Shown one piece after another: positions 32,336 to 41,738 of a stretch of DNA of 64,000 nt. A program made the translations under genes and the position numbers. Under the pieces are notes generated by a model that saw only the letters and a list, made by a program, of their open reading frames with translations, was not told where the DNA came from and did not search any database. Positions within the stretch are counted from its first letter, which is position 1. Each line of letters starts with the position of its first letter. The DNA is taken from the NCBI RefSeq assembly GCF_020829625.1, contig NZ_JAIVFX010000015.1:62001-126000 (forward strand), written 5' to 3'. The stretch is from Nostoc sp. XA010. GTDB taxonomy: Bacteria > Cyanobacteriota > Cyanobacteriia > Cyanobacteriales > Nostocaceae.

Positions 32336-32995
32336 TTAGCTTTGGGAAGGAATAAATTCGCCTTCTGGCGGTTGTTGCGAATTATCAATTTCTAGTCTTG
32401 GCGTTTCTTGATATATTTCCCATTCTTGCCACAGTAAAGCAGATAAATGCACTATGGCAAGAATTAGCGTCGCCATAGAAATCAGATAACTGTGGATTGT
32501 ATAAAGGTGTTCGACGGTAACTGTGTTAATCGCTCCACCCCCAGTTAGGATCTCGCGCAGTTGTCCACCAATAAAAGGAATGGCTTCGATGGTTCCTAGT
32601 TCAATGTTAAAACGCCAGTATCCTTCCTGAGTCCAATCTAGGATCATCGCTGTCCAATTCAGTGCGATCGCGCTTAGGGTCAACAAAATCCCACTAATCC
32701 AAGCAGCCAGCCAACTCTTGCGAAATTGCCGACCTAAAAACATCACCACAATTTGAATCAGAGCGATCGCAATTACCGCGTTACCAGCAATATCATGCGC
32801 TCTCCAAAACAACCACCCATATGGCAGTTGTGTATTAATCATCTTCAATGAGTTATAAGCTCCGCCTGCTGTCGGTTCATAGTAAAAAGAAAGCATTACT
32901 CCGGTAGAGATATAAATTAAGCACAAAGTCAGAATCACGACCGATATTATCGTTGCTACTCGTCGCAAAATCCTGTCGAACTGGGTGCTTTGCAT
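32336..32995 (-). CDS. Cytochrome b N-terminal-like (PetB-like) membrane protein
   Basis: A 219-residue four-helix protein related to cytochrome b6. His67 (in WRAHDIAGN), His168 and His183 (IHSYL and AIVHL, 15 apart) match heme ligands, but the position 14 after His67 is Gln81 instead of His. One heme pocket therefore has both ligands and the other only one. The C-terminal 30 residues are hydrophilic. It is not PetB proper, which has all four His plus the heme-cn Cys; helix A keeps ILRRVATII. Perhaps an alternative quinol-linked cytochrome. No partner gene is adjacent. Confidence 0.8.
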   Translation of the reverse strand: MQSTQFDRILRRVATIISVVILTLCLIYISTGVMLSFYYEPTAGGAYNSLKMINTQLPYGWLFWRAHDIAGNAVIAIALIQIVVMFLGRQFRKSWLAAWISGILLTLSAIALNWTAMILDWTQEGYWRFNIELGTIEAIPFIGGQLREILTGGGAINTVTVEHLYTIHSYLISMATLILAIVHLSALLWQEWEIYQETPRLEIDNSQQPPEGEFIPSQS

Positions 32996-33112
32996 AGCTC
33001 GCCCCTCCTGTTCTTAACTAAGTATTTATTACTTTTACAATTTTAACTAAGAAATATTAATAAATGTTGCAATAATCAAATTTTAAAATCGGATATATTA
33101 AACAATTCTTGA

Positions 33113-33180
33113 TGAGCTAACTAGCTCACCTCAGACTTAAATCTGAGGCTAATAGCCCAAGTCCACTCAAGTGGACTGAA
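33113..33180. repeat. Palindromic repeat element, copy 1 (three hairpins)
   Basis: Three perfect palindromic hairpins lie in series: TGAGCTA/TAGCTCA (33113-33128), CCTCAGAcTTAAaTCTGAGG type (33129-33148) and AGTCCACTCAAGTGGACT (33160-33177). The last, with following GAAATT, is repeated exactly in copy 2 near 50.7 kb. Confidence 0.85.
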
Positions 33181-33222
33181 ATTGTTTACTAGGCGATTGT
33201 TGGGACTAGCGTCAGATATCAG

Positions 33223-33918
33223 TTAAATCAAATATTGCACCCAAGCTTTTAAGGGTTCTGCTGAACCATACCAAATCCCAGGACTTCTCGGAGAATGCCT
33301 CACACCTTCAATCACTAGATTTTCTGCCCCTTCGAGGTGAGCAGCTTCAATGGGTGTGATTCCATCTCCCCAAGTGTTGCCCTTACCACAGGTTAATTGG
33401 TAACTACTGTAAGCTAACCAGCTACCGCGCCGCCTTTGGCCAAAGATAGTTTTACCAGCCACACAAACGTAATTAACGTTTTTGTAAAAAGCTCCTGGGT
33501 AGTTATTGGTGACAAAATCTAAATTGGAGCGCGTCCAGCGTTCTTGACTAATATGGGGTGTACCCAAGGTGATGAGAGTAGCAATCAGGGGATGCCCTTC
33601 CCAGAGAGATGGTTTAAGGTTACCGCGTCCTAAATAAGGCTTTTCTCCCATGTAGATGCGGGATATCCAACCTCCTGCTGAGTGAGCAATCAAGTTAATT
33701 TGAGTAGCATTATGTTGCTCTAATATATGCTTGATTGTAAGATCAAGTTGTTGCAGAATTGGCGTTACAGGTCTTCCTCCAATAGTGGGTAGCCAGTCAC
33801 GCCGTCGCAGTGGTACTGTAACGGTGGGAAAATCTAACTGTTGTAGGGATTGTTCTAGTTGGTGGTAAGCGATCGCGCTTTCTAGATATCCAGGTACAAT
33901 AACTGTCGGTAACGGCAT
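33223..33918 (-). CDS. Lipase/esterase-like alpha/beta hydrolase
   Basis: A 231-residue alpha/beta hydrolase. It opens PTVIVPGYLESAIAYHQLEQ, and the nucleophile elbow is LIAHSAGGW (G/A-x-S-x-G). The likely catalytic Asp and His lie in GDGITPIEAAHLEGA and RHSPRSPGIW. It resembles PGAP1/lipase-class proteins that act on lipids. Substrate unknown. The ATG is chosen over an upstream TTG six codons earlier. No signal peptide, so cytoplasmic. Confidence 0.82.
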   Translation of the reverse strand: MPLPTVIVPGYLESAIAYHQLEQSLQQLDFPTVTVPLRRRDWLPTIGGRPVTPILQQLDLTIKHILEQHNATQINLIAHSAGGWISRIYMGEKPYLGRGNLKPSLWEGHPLIATLITLGTPHISQERWTRSNLDFVTNNYPGAFYKNVNYVCVAGKTIFGQRRRGSWLAYSSYQLTCGKGNTWGDGITPIEAAHLEGAENLVIEGVRHSPRSPGIWYGSAEPLKAWVQYLI

Positions 33919-34538
33919 TTTAAATTTTGGATGCAATGATTGATGAGGGTTTGAACTTTTTTGACGAAGAAGTAGTCAAAAGTTAGAATTGCGATCGCAC
34001 AATGGACTCCTTTTATAAAAACCCAAATAGCTCTAGTGGGGTTTAGGGCTAGAATTTCAATAAAATTGTACATTTTGCAACAGATTTAGGGGCTGCTGAT
34101 GTGGTAGCATTTTCACATAGGGGCTAATCTTGGATAAATAAGTTTCCCATCTGTTACAGAAGCGTAGTTGAGTGGAAAACAGGAGAAAAAACGAAGCAAC
34201 TTCAAGAAATGTTGTTATCTGCTCAAATTTGTGCTTTCAGTTAAACTTTAATAAATATCCGAGATATTAGTTTTAATTCTGTGCGTCATAACAATAAGAA
34301 AAGAAATCAAAAGTAGTAGTTTTTAAAATATCTCTTTAGCAAGCTCAAATTGGAACACATGATACAGCGTCATTGATCAATTAAAAACTTGAATAAATGG
34401 CAATTTTGGCGTTTTTATTGCCAGGAGATGAAGTTATTATTTCCTTAGTAGGATGCATATCTCGCAATATATTGCAAGATAATCAAAAAGAGAAAAACGC
34501 TAGTCAACTGCAACTGAGCCGAGTGAACGATAACAGCT
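33919..34538. other. Intergenic gap upstream of the TonB-like gene
   Basis: About 620 AT-rich bases without a gene I can support. The 63-codon minus-strand frame at 33882-34073 overlaps the hydrolase start and is not coding. Confidence 0.45.
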
Positions 34539-36173
34539 ATGTCTTACGTCTCCCTGTTTAGAAATATACCAGAACTTTTAAGCCAGCCAATTGGGATAGC
34601 AGCTATAGCTTCTCTTGGCATCCACGGTGCGATCGCGATGATTGTGCCATTGATGCCTATGGATTCTAACAAACCCAAAGATACAGCATCATCAAAAACA
34701 GTTGGACTTTTGGAATTAAGCCAAGCCGACCAAAGCCGTTTGCCGCAAAGCACGCCCCAAGTTGGTTTACAACAACTTCCTCCAATAGCGCCACTTTCTA
34801 CTCCCAACTTTAGCGCCCAAACTCTACTGCCTCCAGTGGCGCCAGCGCCATCGAGTCAGCTAGTACTGCCTCCGCTACCCGCATCATCGAATAACTATCG
34901 AGTTTCCTCCTTGCCTACAAGGCAGTCTTTGCGGATGATTCCTAGTGGTAATTTGGGATTTGATGCCTCTAAATTTGATAGTTCTAAATTCAATAACATC
35001 CCTAAATTCAATACCAGCCCTAAATTCTCTCCATCAGCTTCTCCTGTGAATGTCAGTGAGAGGAAATACGAAGCACCTCAGCCTCTGGCTGTAAATAGAT
35101 TACCAGAATTGCAATCGCAGAAAATACCTGATGATATTCTGCAAAATACTCAATCTCCGAATCTACCTGGCACTAGCCCCATTACAACAGCACAGGTAAA
35201 TACGACACCACAAATGGCGCAATCGGTTAATGATGCGTCTAGAATTGCTCAAAGCCCGTTGATAAATTCTCTAAAACAAGCTCCAAGGGCTGGGGATAGC
35301 TTAACCTTAATTAGGGGAACCGCGTTAAAAGCACCTGATTTATCTGCTAAAGGAACTCAACTGGCTATAGCACAGCTAGACTCCTACGCAAACCTGAGAA
35401 AAGAAGTCCAGCAACAATACCCCGACGCTGAACAAAAACCAGTTATCCGCCAAACGTTACCTACGAAAAAGCCGAATCTTGAAGGTGCTGTTTTGGGTGT
35501 ATTAGTGGTAGATCCTGATGGTAAAGTCTTAGATATCAAGTTTCAAGACAAGTTAGTTTCCCCGGAATTGAAATCAGAAGCAAGGGAATACTTCAACAAG
35601 CAATCCCCCAAGGGAGATAAACAGATTAGTTCCTATCCATTTAACCTAAGTTTCCAAAACAACATTAGCAATACCACTGGAACTAATCAATTATCTGCAC
35701 CGGCAATCAATAACAATCAGCTTACCCCCAAACCATTTCCGGAACTGCGAATCAGAAATAATCAGCCTGCTTCCTCATCGACAGGTACTTTTAAACCATT
35801 AGCTGCACCAAAAGTTAATGGCAATCAGCCTAAGTTCTCACCAACATCTGCTCCCAAACCATTATCTGAACTGCCAATCAGAAATAATCAGCCTGCATCC
35901 TTTCCAACAGGTACTCTGAAACCATTATCTACAACGGGAGTCAATAGCAATCAACCTACGACTTCACCAGCAGTTACTTCTAAACCATTCCCTGGACTGC
36001 AAATCAGAAATAACAAGCTCACACCTTCATCGGCGGCTACTACTTCCGAATCATTATTTTTGCCAAGAGTCAATAAGAGTCAGCTTACACCCTCTACTGA
36101 ATCGGATCGAAAATTAGTAGAACAGTTGCGTGAATTGAAGGAAAACAGACAAAAGTCTAATCCAGAGAAATAA
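34539..36173 (+). CDS. TonB-like periplasm-spanning protein with C-terminal repeats
   Basis: A 544-residue protein. One N-terminal hydrophobic segment (about 18-40) is followed by a long Pro/Ser/Gln-rich stretch to about 290. A small folded domain resembling a TonB C-terminal domain follows (VLGVLVVDPDGKVLDIKFQD, about 318-380). The last 160 residues hold four degenerate repeats, each with PKPFPELRIRNNQPAS-like and NGNQP segments. The layout suggests an inner-membrane anchor crossing the periplasm. A dedicated ExbB/ExbD pair is not in the window. It ends at a terminator. Confidence 0.72.
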   Translation: MSYVSLFRNIPELLSQPIGIAAIASLGIHGAIAMIVPLMPMDSNKPKDTASSKTVGLLELSQADQSRLPQSTPQVGLQQLPPIAPLSTPNFSAQTLLPPVAPAPSSQLVLPPLPASSNNYRVSSLPTRQSLRMIPSGNLGFDASKFDSSKFNNIPKFNTSPKFSPSASPVNVSERKYEAPQPLAVNRLPELQSQKIPDDILQNTQSPNLPGTSPITTAQVNTTPQMAQSVNDASRIAQSPLINSLKQAPRAGDSLTLIRGTALKAPDLSAKGTQLAIAQLDSYANLRKEVQQQYPDAEQKPVIRQTLPTKKPNLEGAVLGVLVVDPDGKVLDIKFQDKLVSPELKSEAREYFNKQSPKGDKQISSYPFNLSFQNNISNTTGTNQLSAPAINNNQLTPKPFPELRIRNNQPASSSTGTFKPLAAPKVNGNQPKFSPTSAPKPLSELPIRNNQPASFPTGTLKPLSTTGVNSNQPTTSPAVTSKPFPGLQIRNNKLTPSSAATTSESLFLPRVNKSQLTPSTESDRKLVEQLRELKENRQKSNPEK

Positions 36174-36267
36174 TTACCAGATGGTTATTTTGGATTAAGA
36201 TACAAGCTCAATGGCACAGCCATTTGAAAGCTAGTTCTTTGTGACCATTGGCATAGTTGCTTTTTAT

Positions 36268-36311
36268 TCAGCCCACCCCATGTTACAAAGTACGGGATGG
36301 GCTGATTTTTA
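36268..36311 (+). terminator. Terminator after the TonB-like gene
   Basis: TCAGCCCA pairs with TGGGCTGA, extended by CCC/GGG across a loop, followed by TTTTTATT. It lies about 95 bases after the stop codon. Confidence 0.75.
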
Positions 36312-36396
36312 TTGGCAAGTGCCTGAATTGTTGGTTTTTTAGGTGTTAGTGTTGAGCCAACACCTAATAAAACTGAAGCGGGTTCGGGAACACTCT

Positions 36397-36771
36397 TTAC
36401 CAGCCTTTTTCTGCATTCTGAAAAACGTAAGCAGCTACCTCCAGAATCTCCTCAGAACTTAACTTGCCTTTAAAAGCAGGCATGGCATTTTTACCATTTT
36501 GTACTTGGTGGATAATCGCCTCGATTGAGTCGCTATCATAATTTTCTAAATACTTTGACAATGCTTCCTTTTTCAAGGTTTTCTGGCTAATAAGGATGTT
36601 ACCGCCACCTATATGGCAAGAAGCACAGTTAGCCTCAAAAATTTTAGCACCGTTAGATATTTCGGCAGCTAGTGCTGGACTAATGAATATCAAGTTGAAT
36701 AGAGCGATCGTCCACAGTAGGATTAATAAAAGTATTCTCAACAGAATTTCCTCGCAAGAAGCCTCCAGCAA
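36397..36771 (-). CDS. petJ: Cytochrome c6 (c553)
   Basis: Soluble lumenal heme protein that replaces plastocyanin in carrying electrons from cytochrome b6f to photosystem I or cytochrome oxidase. A signal peptide ends in PALA. The heme site CASCH is followed by the distal Met in NAMPAFKGKL, and AAYVFQNAEKGW is the usual C-terminus. The precursor is 124 residues. In many cyanobacteria petJ is induced when copper is scarce and petE when it is present; the adjacent plastocyanin gene makes this a natural copper-switch locus. Confidence 0.93.
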   Translation of the reverse strand: MLEASCEEILLRILLLILLWTIALFNLIFISPALAAEISNGAKIFEANCASCHIGGGNILISQKTLKKEALSKYLENYDSDSIEAIIHQVQNGKNAMPAFKGKLSSEEILEVAAYVFQNAEKGW

Positions 36772-36818
36772 GAGTATAAACGCGATTAATGCCTGATTAA
36801 GTCAAGTTTGATCAAAAT

Positions 36819-36894
36819 TGGCGGTAACGAGTTTACCCCTTTATCACCACAGGTTACTTAGCGTCTTAGGGGAGGATAGAACTCGTTACCGCCA
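36819..36894. promoter_or_regulatory. Large inverted repeat between petE and petJ
   Basis: TGGCGGTAACGAGTT (36819-36833) is exactly inverted at 36880-36894, with inner ACCCCT/AGGGG pairing. It lies downstream of petE and about 50 bases upstream of petJ, so it could terminate petE, shape the petJ leader, or bind a regulator. No consensus is recognised. Confidence 0.6.
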
Positions 36895-36999
36895 TTTATT
36901 CATTGTATGCGTCACTCTAGGAGTGTGATGTGTTGCTATGGGCTAATTTCAGAGAAGGAAGCCCAGAAAATCATCTTTCTTATGTGAATGAGGATGTTT

Positions 37000-37419
37000 C
37001 TAGCCTTGCACAGTGATTGTACCAACCATGCCAGCACCACGATGGGGTTCGCAGTAGAAGGTGTAGTCACCAGCAGGTGCGTCTGCGGGGAAGGTAGTTG
37101 TTTCCTTTTGACCAGCACTCATCAGCAAATTCTTATGAGACAGAGATTTTGCTAAAGTAGCGTCCTTAGATGGGTTTTTGCCAGCATCAAATACAACATT
37201 ATGGGGAGGAACTTTATTGTTCACCCACTCAATTGTATCACCTGGTTTAATTGTCAACTTTTTCGGTTCAAATGCCAGCATTCCTTTATCGCTACCCAAT
37301 TTCACCTTGTAGGTGTCAGCTGATGCACTGGGAGTAAAAACAGCGAAGCTGCTAACAACTAAAAGGATTGTTAACACAGCTAAACTAATACGTCGCCAGC
37401 TTGCCGAAATCAATTTCAT
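37000..37419 (-). CDS. petE: Plastocyanin
   Basis: Lumenal copper protein shuttling electrons from cytochrome b6f to photosystem I. The 139-residue precursor has a twin-Arg-containing signal (SWRRISLAVLTILLVVSS) ending SASA. The copper ligands are visible: His in PPHNVVFD, and Cys, His and Met in YCEPHRGAGMVG. It is transcribed in the same direction as petJ downstream and psbV upstream, but with gaps that suggest separate control. Confidence 0.97.
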   Translation of the reverse strand: MKLISASWRRISLAVLTILLVVSSFAVFTPSASADTYKVKLGSDKGMLAFEPKKLTIKPGDTIEWVNNKVPPHNVVFDAGKNPSKDATLAKSLSHKNLLMSAGQKETTTFPADAPAGDYTFYCEPHRGAGMVGTITVQG

Positions 37420-37729
37420 AGCTCTCTCCTAACAAACAATTTTTTTTCCTTATCTTATTTTAAATAAAATCAACGCCAAAGTATGACAATCTGTCATAGA
37501 TACATTTTTTTTTTAACAATAAGGAGAAATTTATTGCAAAAAGCTGTGCAATCAGTAATAAATATTAGACTGAGATCGCCCAAAAACCTTGTGAATAAAG
37601 GTAATCGGGAAAATAAGAGATTTTTATTTTTTCTTTAGGAATATTTTGGCTTTTGAAGAATTTTTTGTGACCCAACCAGGAATACTTTGTGCTGCTGCAA
37701 GAACGAAAGCAGCTAAAATTTGGTGAAAA

Positions 37730-37795
37730 CTGGGGAATGGGGAATGGGGAATAAGGAATGCCATACCCTATGCCCTATGCCCTATGCCCCAATGA
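37730..37795. repeat. GGGGAAT and CCCTATG heptamer repeats
   Basis: Three copies of GGGGAAT are followed by four of CCCTATG, in the gap between psbV and petE. Confidence 0.85.
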
Positions 37796-37815
37796 CTCAG
37801 CACTAATTCCAGGAT

Positions 37816-38307
37816 TTAGTAATAGATTTTTCCGCCTCCCCACTTAGTGCCAACGATTTTGGGTTGTAAGAGAATATGACCGGCGATCGCCTCCAAGTCT
37901 TCATCTGTCAGATTTCGCATTGCTGTGAAAATATCTGCACTTTTGATACTGGGGTGGATTTCAGAAATCTCTTCTTCTCCGTCGTAAGTAGTAGGATTTT
38001 TCAGATAATCCACCAAGCCTTCAATGTTATTACGGTTGGGTGTTGCCAGTGCCAAATCTTCTGGAGTGAGTCCCACGTTCTGGTTTGTCTTGGTAACTCC
38101 CCCAGCATGACATTGGGCGCAAGCGTAATTAAATAAGCGTTTGCCTTCTTTGACTTGTTTAAGGCTAAGTACGGTGACCTCACCCTGAGTATTTAATGGC
38201 ACTGTTCGGGTAGCTTTGTCCAGTTCCACTGCTGTCGCGCTACCGACAATCAACTGAAACGAGAGAAAAACAGTAACCACAACAACGCCAATTAGTCTTC
38301 TAAACAT
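37816..38307 (-). CDS. psbV: Photosystem II cytochrome c550
   Basis: Lumenal extrinsic subunit stabilising the oxygen-evolving complex. Signal peptide (MFRRLIGVVVVTVFLSFQLI, cleaved after ATA), mature start VELDKATRTVPLN. The heme site is CAQCH, and the second axial His is in EIHPSIKSADIF. C-terminus GGGKIYY. The ATG with AAGGGG nine bases upstream is used; an upstream in-frame Met 32 codons earlier gives a non-signal extension. The mature length is normal. Confidence 0.97.
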   Translation of the reverse strand: MFRRLIGVVVVTVFLSFQLIVGSATAVELDKATRTVPLNTQGEVTVLSLKQVKEGKRLFNYACAQCHAGGVTKTNQNVGLTPEDLALATPNRNNIEGLVDYLKNPTTYDGEEEISEIHPSIKSADIFTAMRNLTDEDLEAIAGHILLQPKIVGTKWGGGKIYY

Positions 38308-38440
38308 GTTTCCCCTTAAAAATTTATGACGCTCAACACAGCTAAGAAAGCGATTCTCAATCTCCAAGCTGCTAATTGCTAATGACTCATTGTTTTTTAT
38401 CATTAGTTATCAGTGATTAGCCAAAGCCCGAGATAACCCT

Positions 38441-38659
38441 TCAGGTGACCTCGCGATCATCGCCCATCGAGTCGCTAGTACCTTTTGGGCATATTTCAGA
38501 CGAGATTTGGGAAATAATTGCTTTTGCATCTTCTAACGCCAAACGAGTCTTTTGGTGTTTGTAAGCAATTCCCAGTTGGTTGCACAGAGAAAACACTTTT
38601 TCTACAGGAATGCTGTAGTCGGCTGCTATCTCTGCGATTGATAGGTCTGCAAAACCCAT
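38441..38659 (-). CDS. Small helix-turn-helix-like protein (IF2_N-like fold)
   Basis: A 72-residue protein. Residues 5-50 (LSIAEIAADYSIPVEKVFSL then CNQLGIAYKHQKTRLALEDA) follow the pattern of the small helical domain seen at the N-terminus of IF-2 and in MerR-like DNA-binding proteins. It lies directly upstream of psbV on the same strand, with a gap of about 130 bases. A regulatory role is inferred from fold only. Confidence 0.68.
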   Translation of the reverse strand: MGFADLSIAEIAADYSIPVEKVFSLCNQLGIAYKHQKTRLALEDAKAIISQISSEICPKGTSDSMGDDREVT

Positions 38660-39260
38660 AATGCTTGTTAACTGAGTAGATAGAGATTGAGTCGCTGTAA
38701 TACCAATATCACGTTAGGAGTGCAATTTGTTGCCCAAAATACTGTTTGGGAATCGGGAGGGGGAGTGGGGGGAGCAGAGGGAGCAGGGAGAGCAGGGGAA
38801 TAACTTTTAACTCTTAATTAATTACATTTAGGAAAATTAACGAAAAACTGCTGCATCATGAAGATGAAAGTGGCATTAACCATGCTATGGACAATCATCT
38901 TTTGGTCAAATCCGTTCGCCTCTGAAAAGTCGCTGCTGAATTAAGGTGATAGCAACGATCGCTGCTGCTAACAAAAATGCGTACCTGCCACGGTGTAGCG
39001 TAGTTAACTACCGTCATTAATGACGATCGCGATCGCCAATCCCAAAAAATTAAGTAATCTTTTCTTGACCACAGACAAATAACAGTCTTTGTTGTTACTT
39101 GTACCTTGTGTTATCAAGGAGTGATATTTCACTTATTTGAAATTTTGGTTGAAAATTGCAAGTTAAAATAACGAAAACTTATCAAGAATGCTGATGGAAG
39201 CATACTGAGTTTCTCAACAACCAGATTTATGTCAGGATGTTTTACTCATAAACATACATT
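38660..39260. other. Intergenic gap with possible gene relics
   Basis: About 600 bases. Heptamer repeats lie near 38755-38800. A 28-codon plus-strand frame at 38858 looks like a signal peptide (MKMKVALTMLWTIIFWSNPF). On the minus strand about 38915-38995 reads YAFLLAAAIVAITLIQQRLF then RGERI and stop, like the last membrane helix of a lost transporter. Neither is long enough to call. Confidence 0.4.
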
Positions 39261-40691
39261 ATGGATTTTGTTCAGGTTGAAACAACTGCGCCACTGACTC
39301 TGGAAATTCCCCAGATTGCCTTACCGCCCACAGCACTTTCTCCAACCTCTCGAATTCCCAAGGATGCGATTCGCACTAGTTTAAAAGCCTCCACTACAGA
39401 TTCTGTCTTAGCAACGGTTTACTCTCTTGGAACTGGGGGGATTTTACTCAGCAATTTTTTGGTGGAATTGGGTGCTAGTCCAGTGGTATTTGGGATGCTG
39501 TGCTCTATCCCTATGTTGGTCAATCTTATTCAGCCGTTGGGTGCTTATTTGTCTGAACGTAGCACTAGCCGCTTTCAATATTCTCTTCAGACACACGGAA
39601 TTGGTCGGCTGCTATGGCTGCTTCTAATAATCGGTGTTGCCGGCTTCAACTTGGGCGTGATTAATACTCACCAGTTAGTGATGTTGACACTCTTGATTGT
39701 TCTATTCAGCAATCTTTTGGGAGGATTAGGAGCGCCATCGTGGCTAAGTTGGGTAGCAATGATAGTTCCCCGGCAATTGCGAGGCAGGTATTTTGGGATA
39801 CGCAATAGTGCTGCTAGCCTCACCAATTTGGTTTGCGTACCAATAGCGGGTCTAGTTGTATCACATTGGTATGGTGGAAGTATTCAAGGCTATGGGGTGG
39901 TTCTGCTGGTAGGTATAGTGTTTGGGATTGTGGGATTGGGGTGTCAATATTTCCAGGTGGATATGAATCCGCAATTGCAGAACACTTATTATGGCAGCTT
40001 ACCTCAAACAAATGAGATTAAACAAGAGGCAAGGGAGCTCTTAGCTGGGAGCAAGGGGGATAGAACAGAAAGGGATTCGACCCCACCTGTTGCGTCAGCT
40101 TCTAGCATCTGGAAAAACTCTAACTTTTTGAGATTTCTGCTGTATTTCAGCTTCTGGTCTCTTGCTGTTAACCTCAGCAGTCCTTTTTTTAACCTTTATA
40201 TGCTCGACACGCTCGATTTAGACGTGAGCTATGTGACTATCTACAACAGCCTTCAAGCGGCGGCGACTTTGCTGATGCTCATTGTCTGGGGCAAATTAGC
40301 AGACAAGATAGGCAATCGTCCCATCCTTATCTGTATTGGGATTTTGGTTGCAGCCACACCACTGCTTTGGCTGGGGATTGGTGCTGATCGCCTTGATATT
40401 TGGTTGTGGTTACCCCTGTTACACATCTTGGCTGGAGGTACTTGGGCGGCGATTGACTTGTGTAACAACAATATACAATTGGCGATCGCACCAACTAAAA
40501 ATCAGTCTATCTATTTTGCGATCGCAGGCGCCGTTGCTGGAGCGAGCGGTGCTTTAGGCACAACTATAGGCAGCTTCATCGTCCAATTTGCTCAGTTTGG
40601 AGGCTTACTGGGGTTGTTTGCCCTCTCTAGTCTATTTCGACTAGCAGCGCTTATCCCACTACTTTTTGTCAAAGAACCAGAGAGAGCATGA
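39261..40691 (+). CDS. Major facilitator superfamily transporter
   Basis: A 476-residue membrane protein with about 12 helices, a central hydrophilic loop (about 245-275) and MFS signatures such as the Gly-Arg loop RQLRGRYFGIRNS (about 172-184) and its second-half counterpart WGKLADKIGNRP (about 345-356). Substrate is not evident. Convergent with accD. Confidence 0.85.
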   Translation: MDFVQVETTAPLTLEIPQIALPPTALSPTSRIPKDAIRTSLKASTTDSVLATVYSLGTGGILLSNFLVELGASPVVFGMLCSIPMLVNLIQPLGAYLSERSTSRFQYSLQTHGIGRLLWLLLIIGVAGFNLGVINTHQLVMLTLLIVLFSNLLGGLGAPSWLSWVAMIVPRQLRGRYFGIRNSAASLTNLVCVPIAGLVVSHWYGGSIQGYGVVLLVGIVFGIVGLGCQYFQVDMNPQLQNTYYGSLPQTNEIKQEARELLAGSKGDRTERDSTPPVASASSIWKNSNFLRFLLYFSFWSLAVNLSSPFFNLYMLDTLDLDVSYVTIYNSLQAAATLLMLIVWGKLADKIGNRPILICIGILVAATPLLWLGIGADRLDIWLWLPLLHILAGGTWAAIDLCNNNIQLAIAPTKNQSIYFAIAGAVAGASGALGTTIGSFIVQFAQFGGLLGLFALSSLFRLAALIPLLFVKEPERA

Positions 40692-40697
40692 GGGAGC

Positions 40698-40787
40698 CAA
40701 AAGTGAGAAGTTAGAAGTTAGGAGTGAGGAGTTATGAATTTTACACTCATAACTCTTCACTCCTAACTCATCACTTTTGACTTTTGA
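40698..40787. repeat. AGTTAGG/CTAACTC heptamer repeats, inverted
   Basis: A block of TTAGRAG heptamers is followed by the complementary CTCCTAA block, forming a potential hairpin between the convergent MFS and accD genes. Confidence 0.7.
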
Positions 40788-41738
40788 CTATTCGGCCGCG
40801 GAAGAAGTCAAGGACATTGTTTCCCACAACACCATCTGAGGTGTTGTTAATACAGGCTGGTGTAGCGCAATCAGCTGGGCTAGGGTGTTTTTTAATTGGG
40901 TACGGGGTACGATATCATCAACAAAACCGTGCAGGAGCAAATCTTCAGCAGTCTGGAAATTCTCGGGTAGTTTTTCCCGCAGGGTTTGCTCAATCACTCG
41001 CCGACCGGCAAAACCAATGGTTGCTTTGGGTTCTGCCAAAATGATATCGCCCAACATCGCAAAGCTAGCGGTAACGCCGCCCGTTGTGGGATTGGTTAAA
41101 ACAGGAATATATAATAATCGGGCGTCTTTATGGCGCTGTAGGGCTGCGGAGATTTTCGCCATCTGCATCAGGGAGAGCATTCCTTCTTGCATTCTTGCGC
41201 CACCAGAGGTGCAGACGATCACTACAGGATACCGCCGTTGAGTGGCTTGCTCAATCATGCGGGTGAGTCTTTCTCCCACGACTGAACCCATGCTACCACC
41301 CATGAAGCGGAAGTCCATAACCCCAAGGGCAATGGGCAAACCATTGATTTGACCTAAACCAGTTTTAACTGCGTCTATTAAACCAATTTTTTCTTGCATT
41401 TCCCGCAAGCGATCGCTGTAAGGTTTGCGATCGCGAAATTCTAACGGATCGCTTGGACGTAAATGCTCGTCTAGCGGTTTCCAGGTATTATTATCTATCA
41501 ATTGACGGATGCGCTCATCGCTGTCTACCCGATTGTGATGACCACATTCGGCACAAACCATCTGGTTGGCTTTCAGGTCTTTTGTATATGCCAACACACT
41601 GCACTTAGAACATTTATGCCATAGCCCATCAGCAATTTCACGTTCTTGGCGTTCGAGGCTGGTAGATCCTGACTTCCGCCGATTTGCAAACCAATCAAAT
41701 AGAGACTTTAAACCGCGTGATTCTTCGTTGTTAGCCAT
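40788..41738 (-). CDS. accD: Acetyl-CoA carboxylase carboxyltransferase subunit beta
   Basis: Transfers the carboxyl group from biotin to acetyl-CoA to make malonyl-CoA for fatty-acid synthesis. It has 316 residues. A four-Cys zinc ribbon (CSKCSVLAYTKDLKANQMVC then AECG, about 40-63) precedes the crotonase-fold core with CTSGGARMQEGMLSLMQMAK and PTTGGVTASFAMLGD. A full match to bacterial AccD. Confidence 0.97.
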   Translation of the reverse strand: MANNEESRGLKSLFDWFANRRKSGSTSLERQEREIADGLWHKCSKCSVLAYTKDLKANQMVCAECGHHNRVDSDERIRQLIDNNTWKPLDEHLRPSDPLEFRDRKPYSDRLREMQEKIGLIDAVKTGLGQINGLPIALGVMDFRFMGGSMGSVVGERLTRMIEQATQRRYPVVIVCTSGGARMQEGMLSLMQMAKISAALQRHKDARLLYIPVLTNPTTGGVTASFAMLGDIILAEPKATIGFAGRRVIEQTLREKLPENFQTAEDLLLHGFVDDIVPRTQLKNTLAQLIALHQPVLTTPQMVLWETMSLTSSAAE

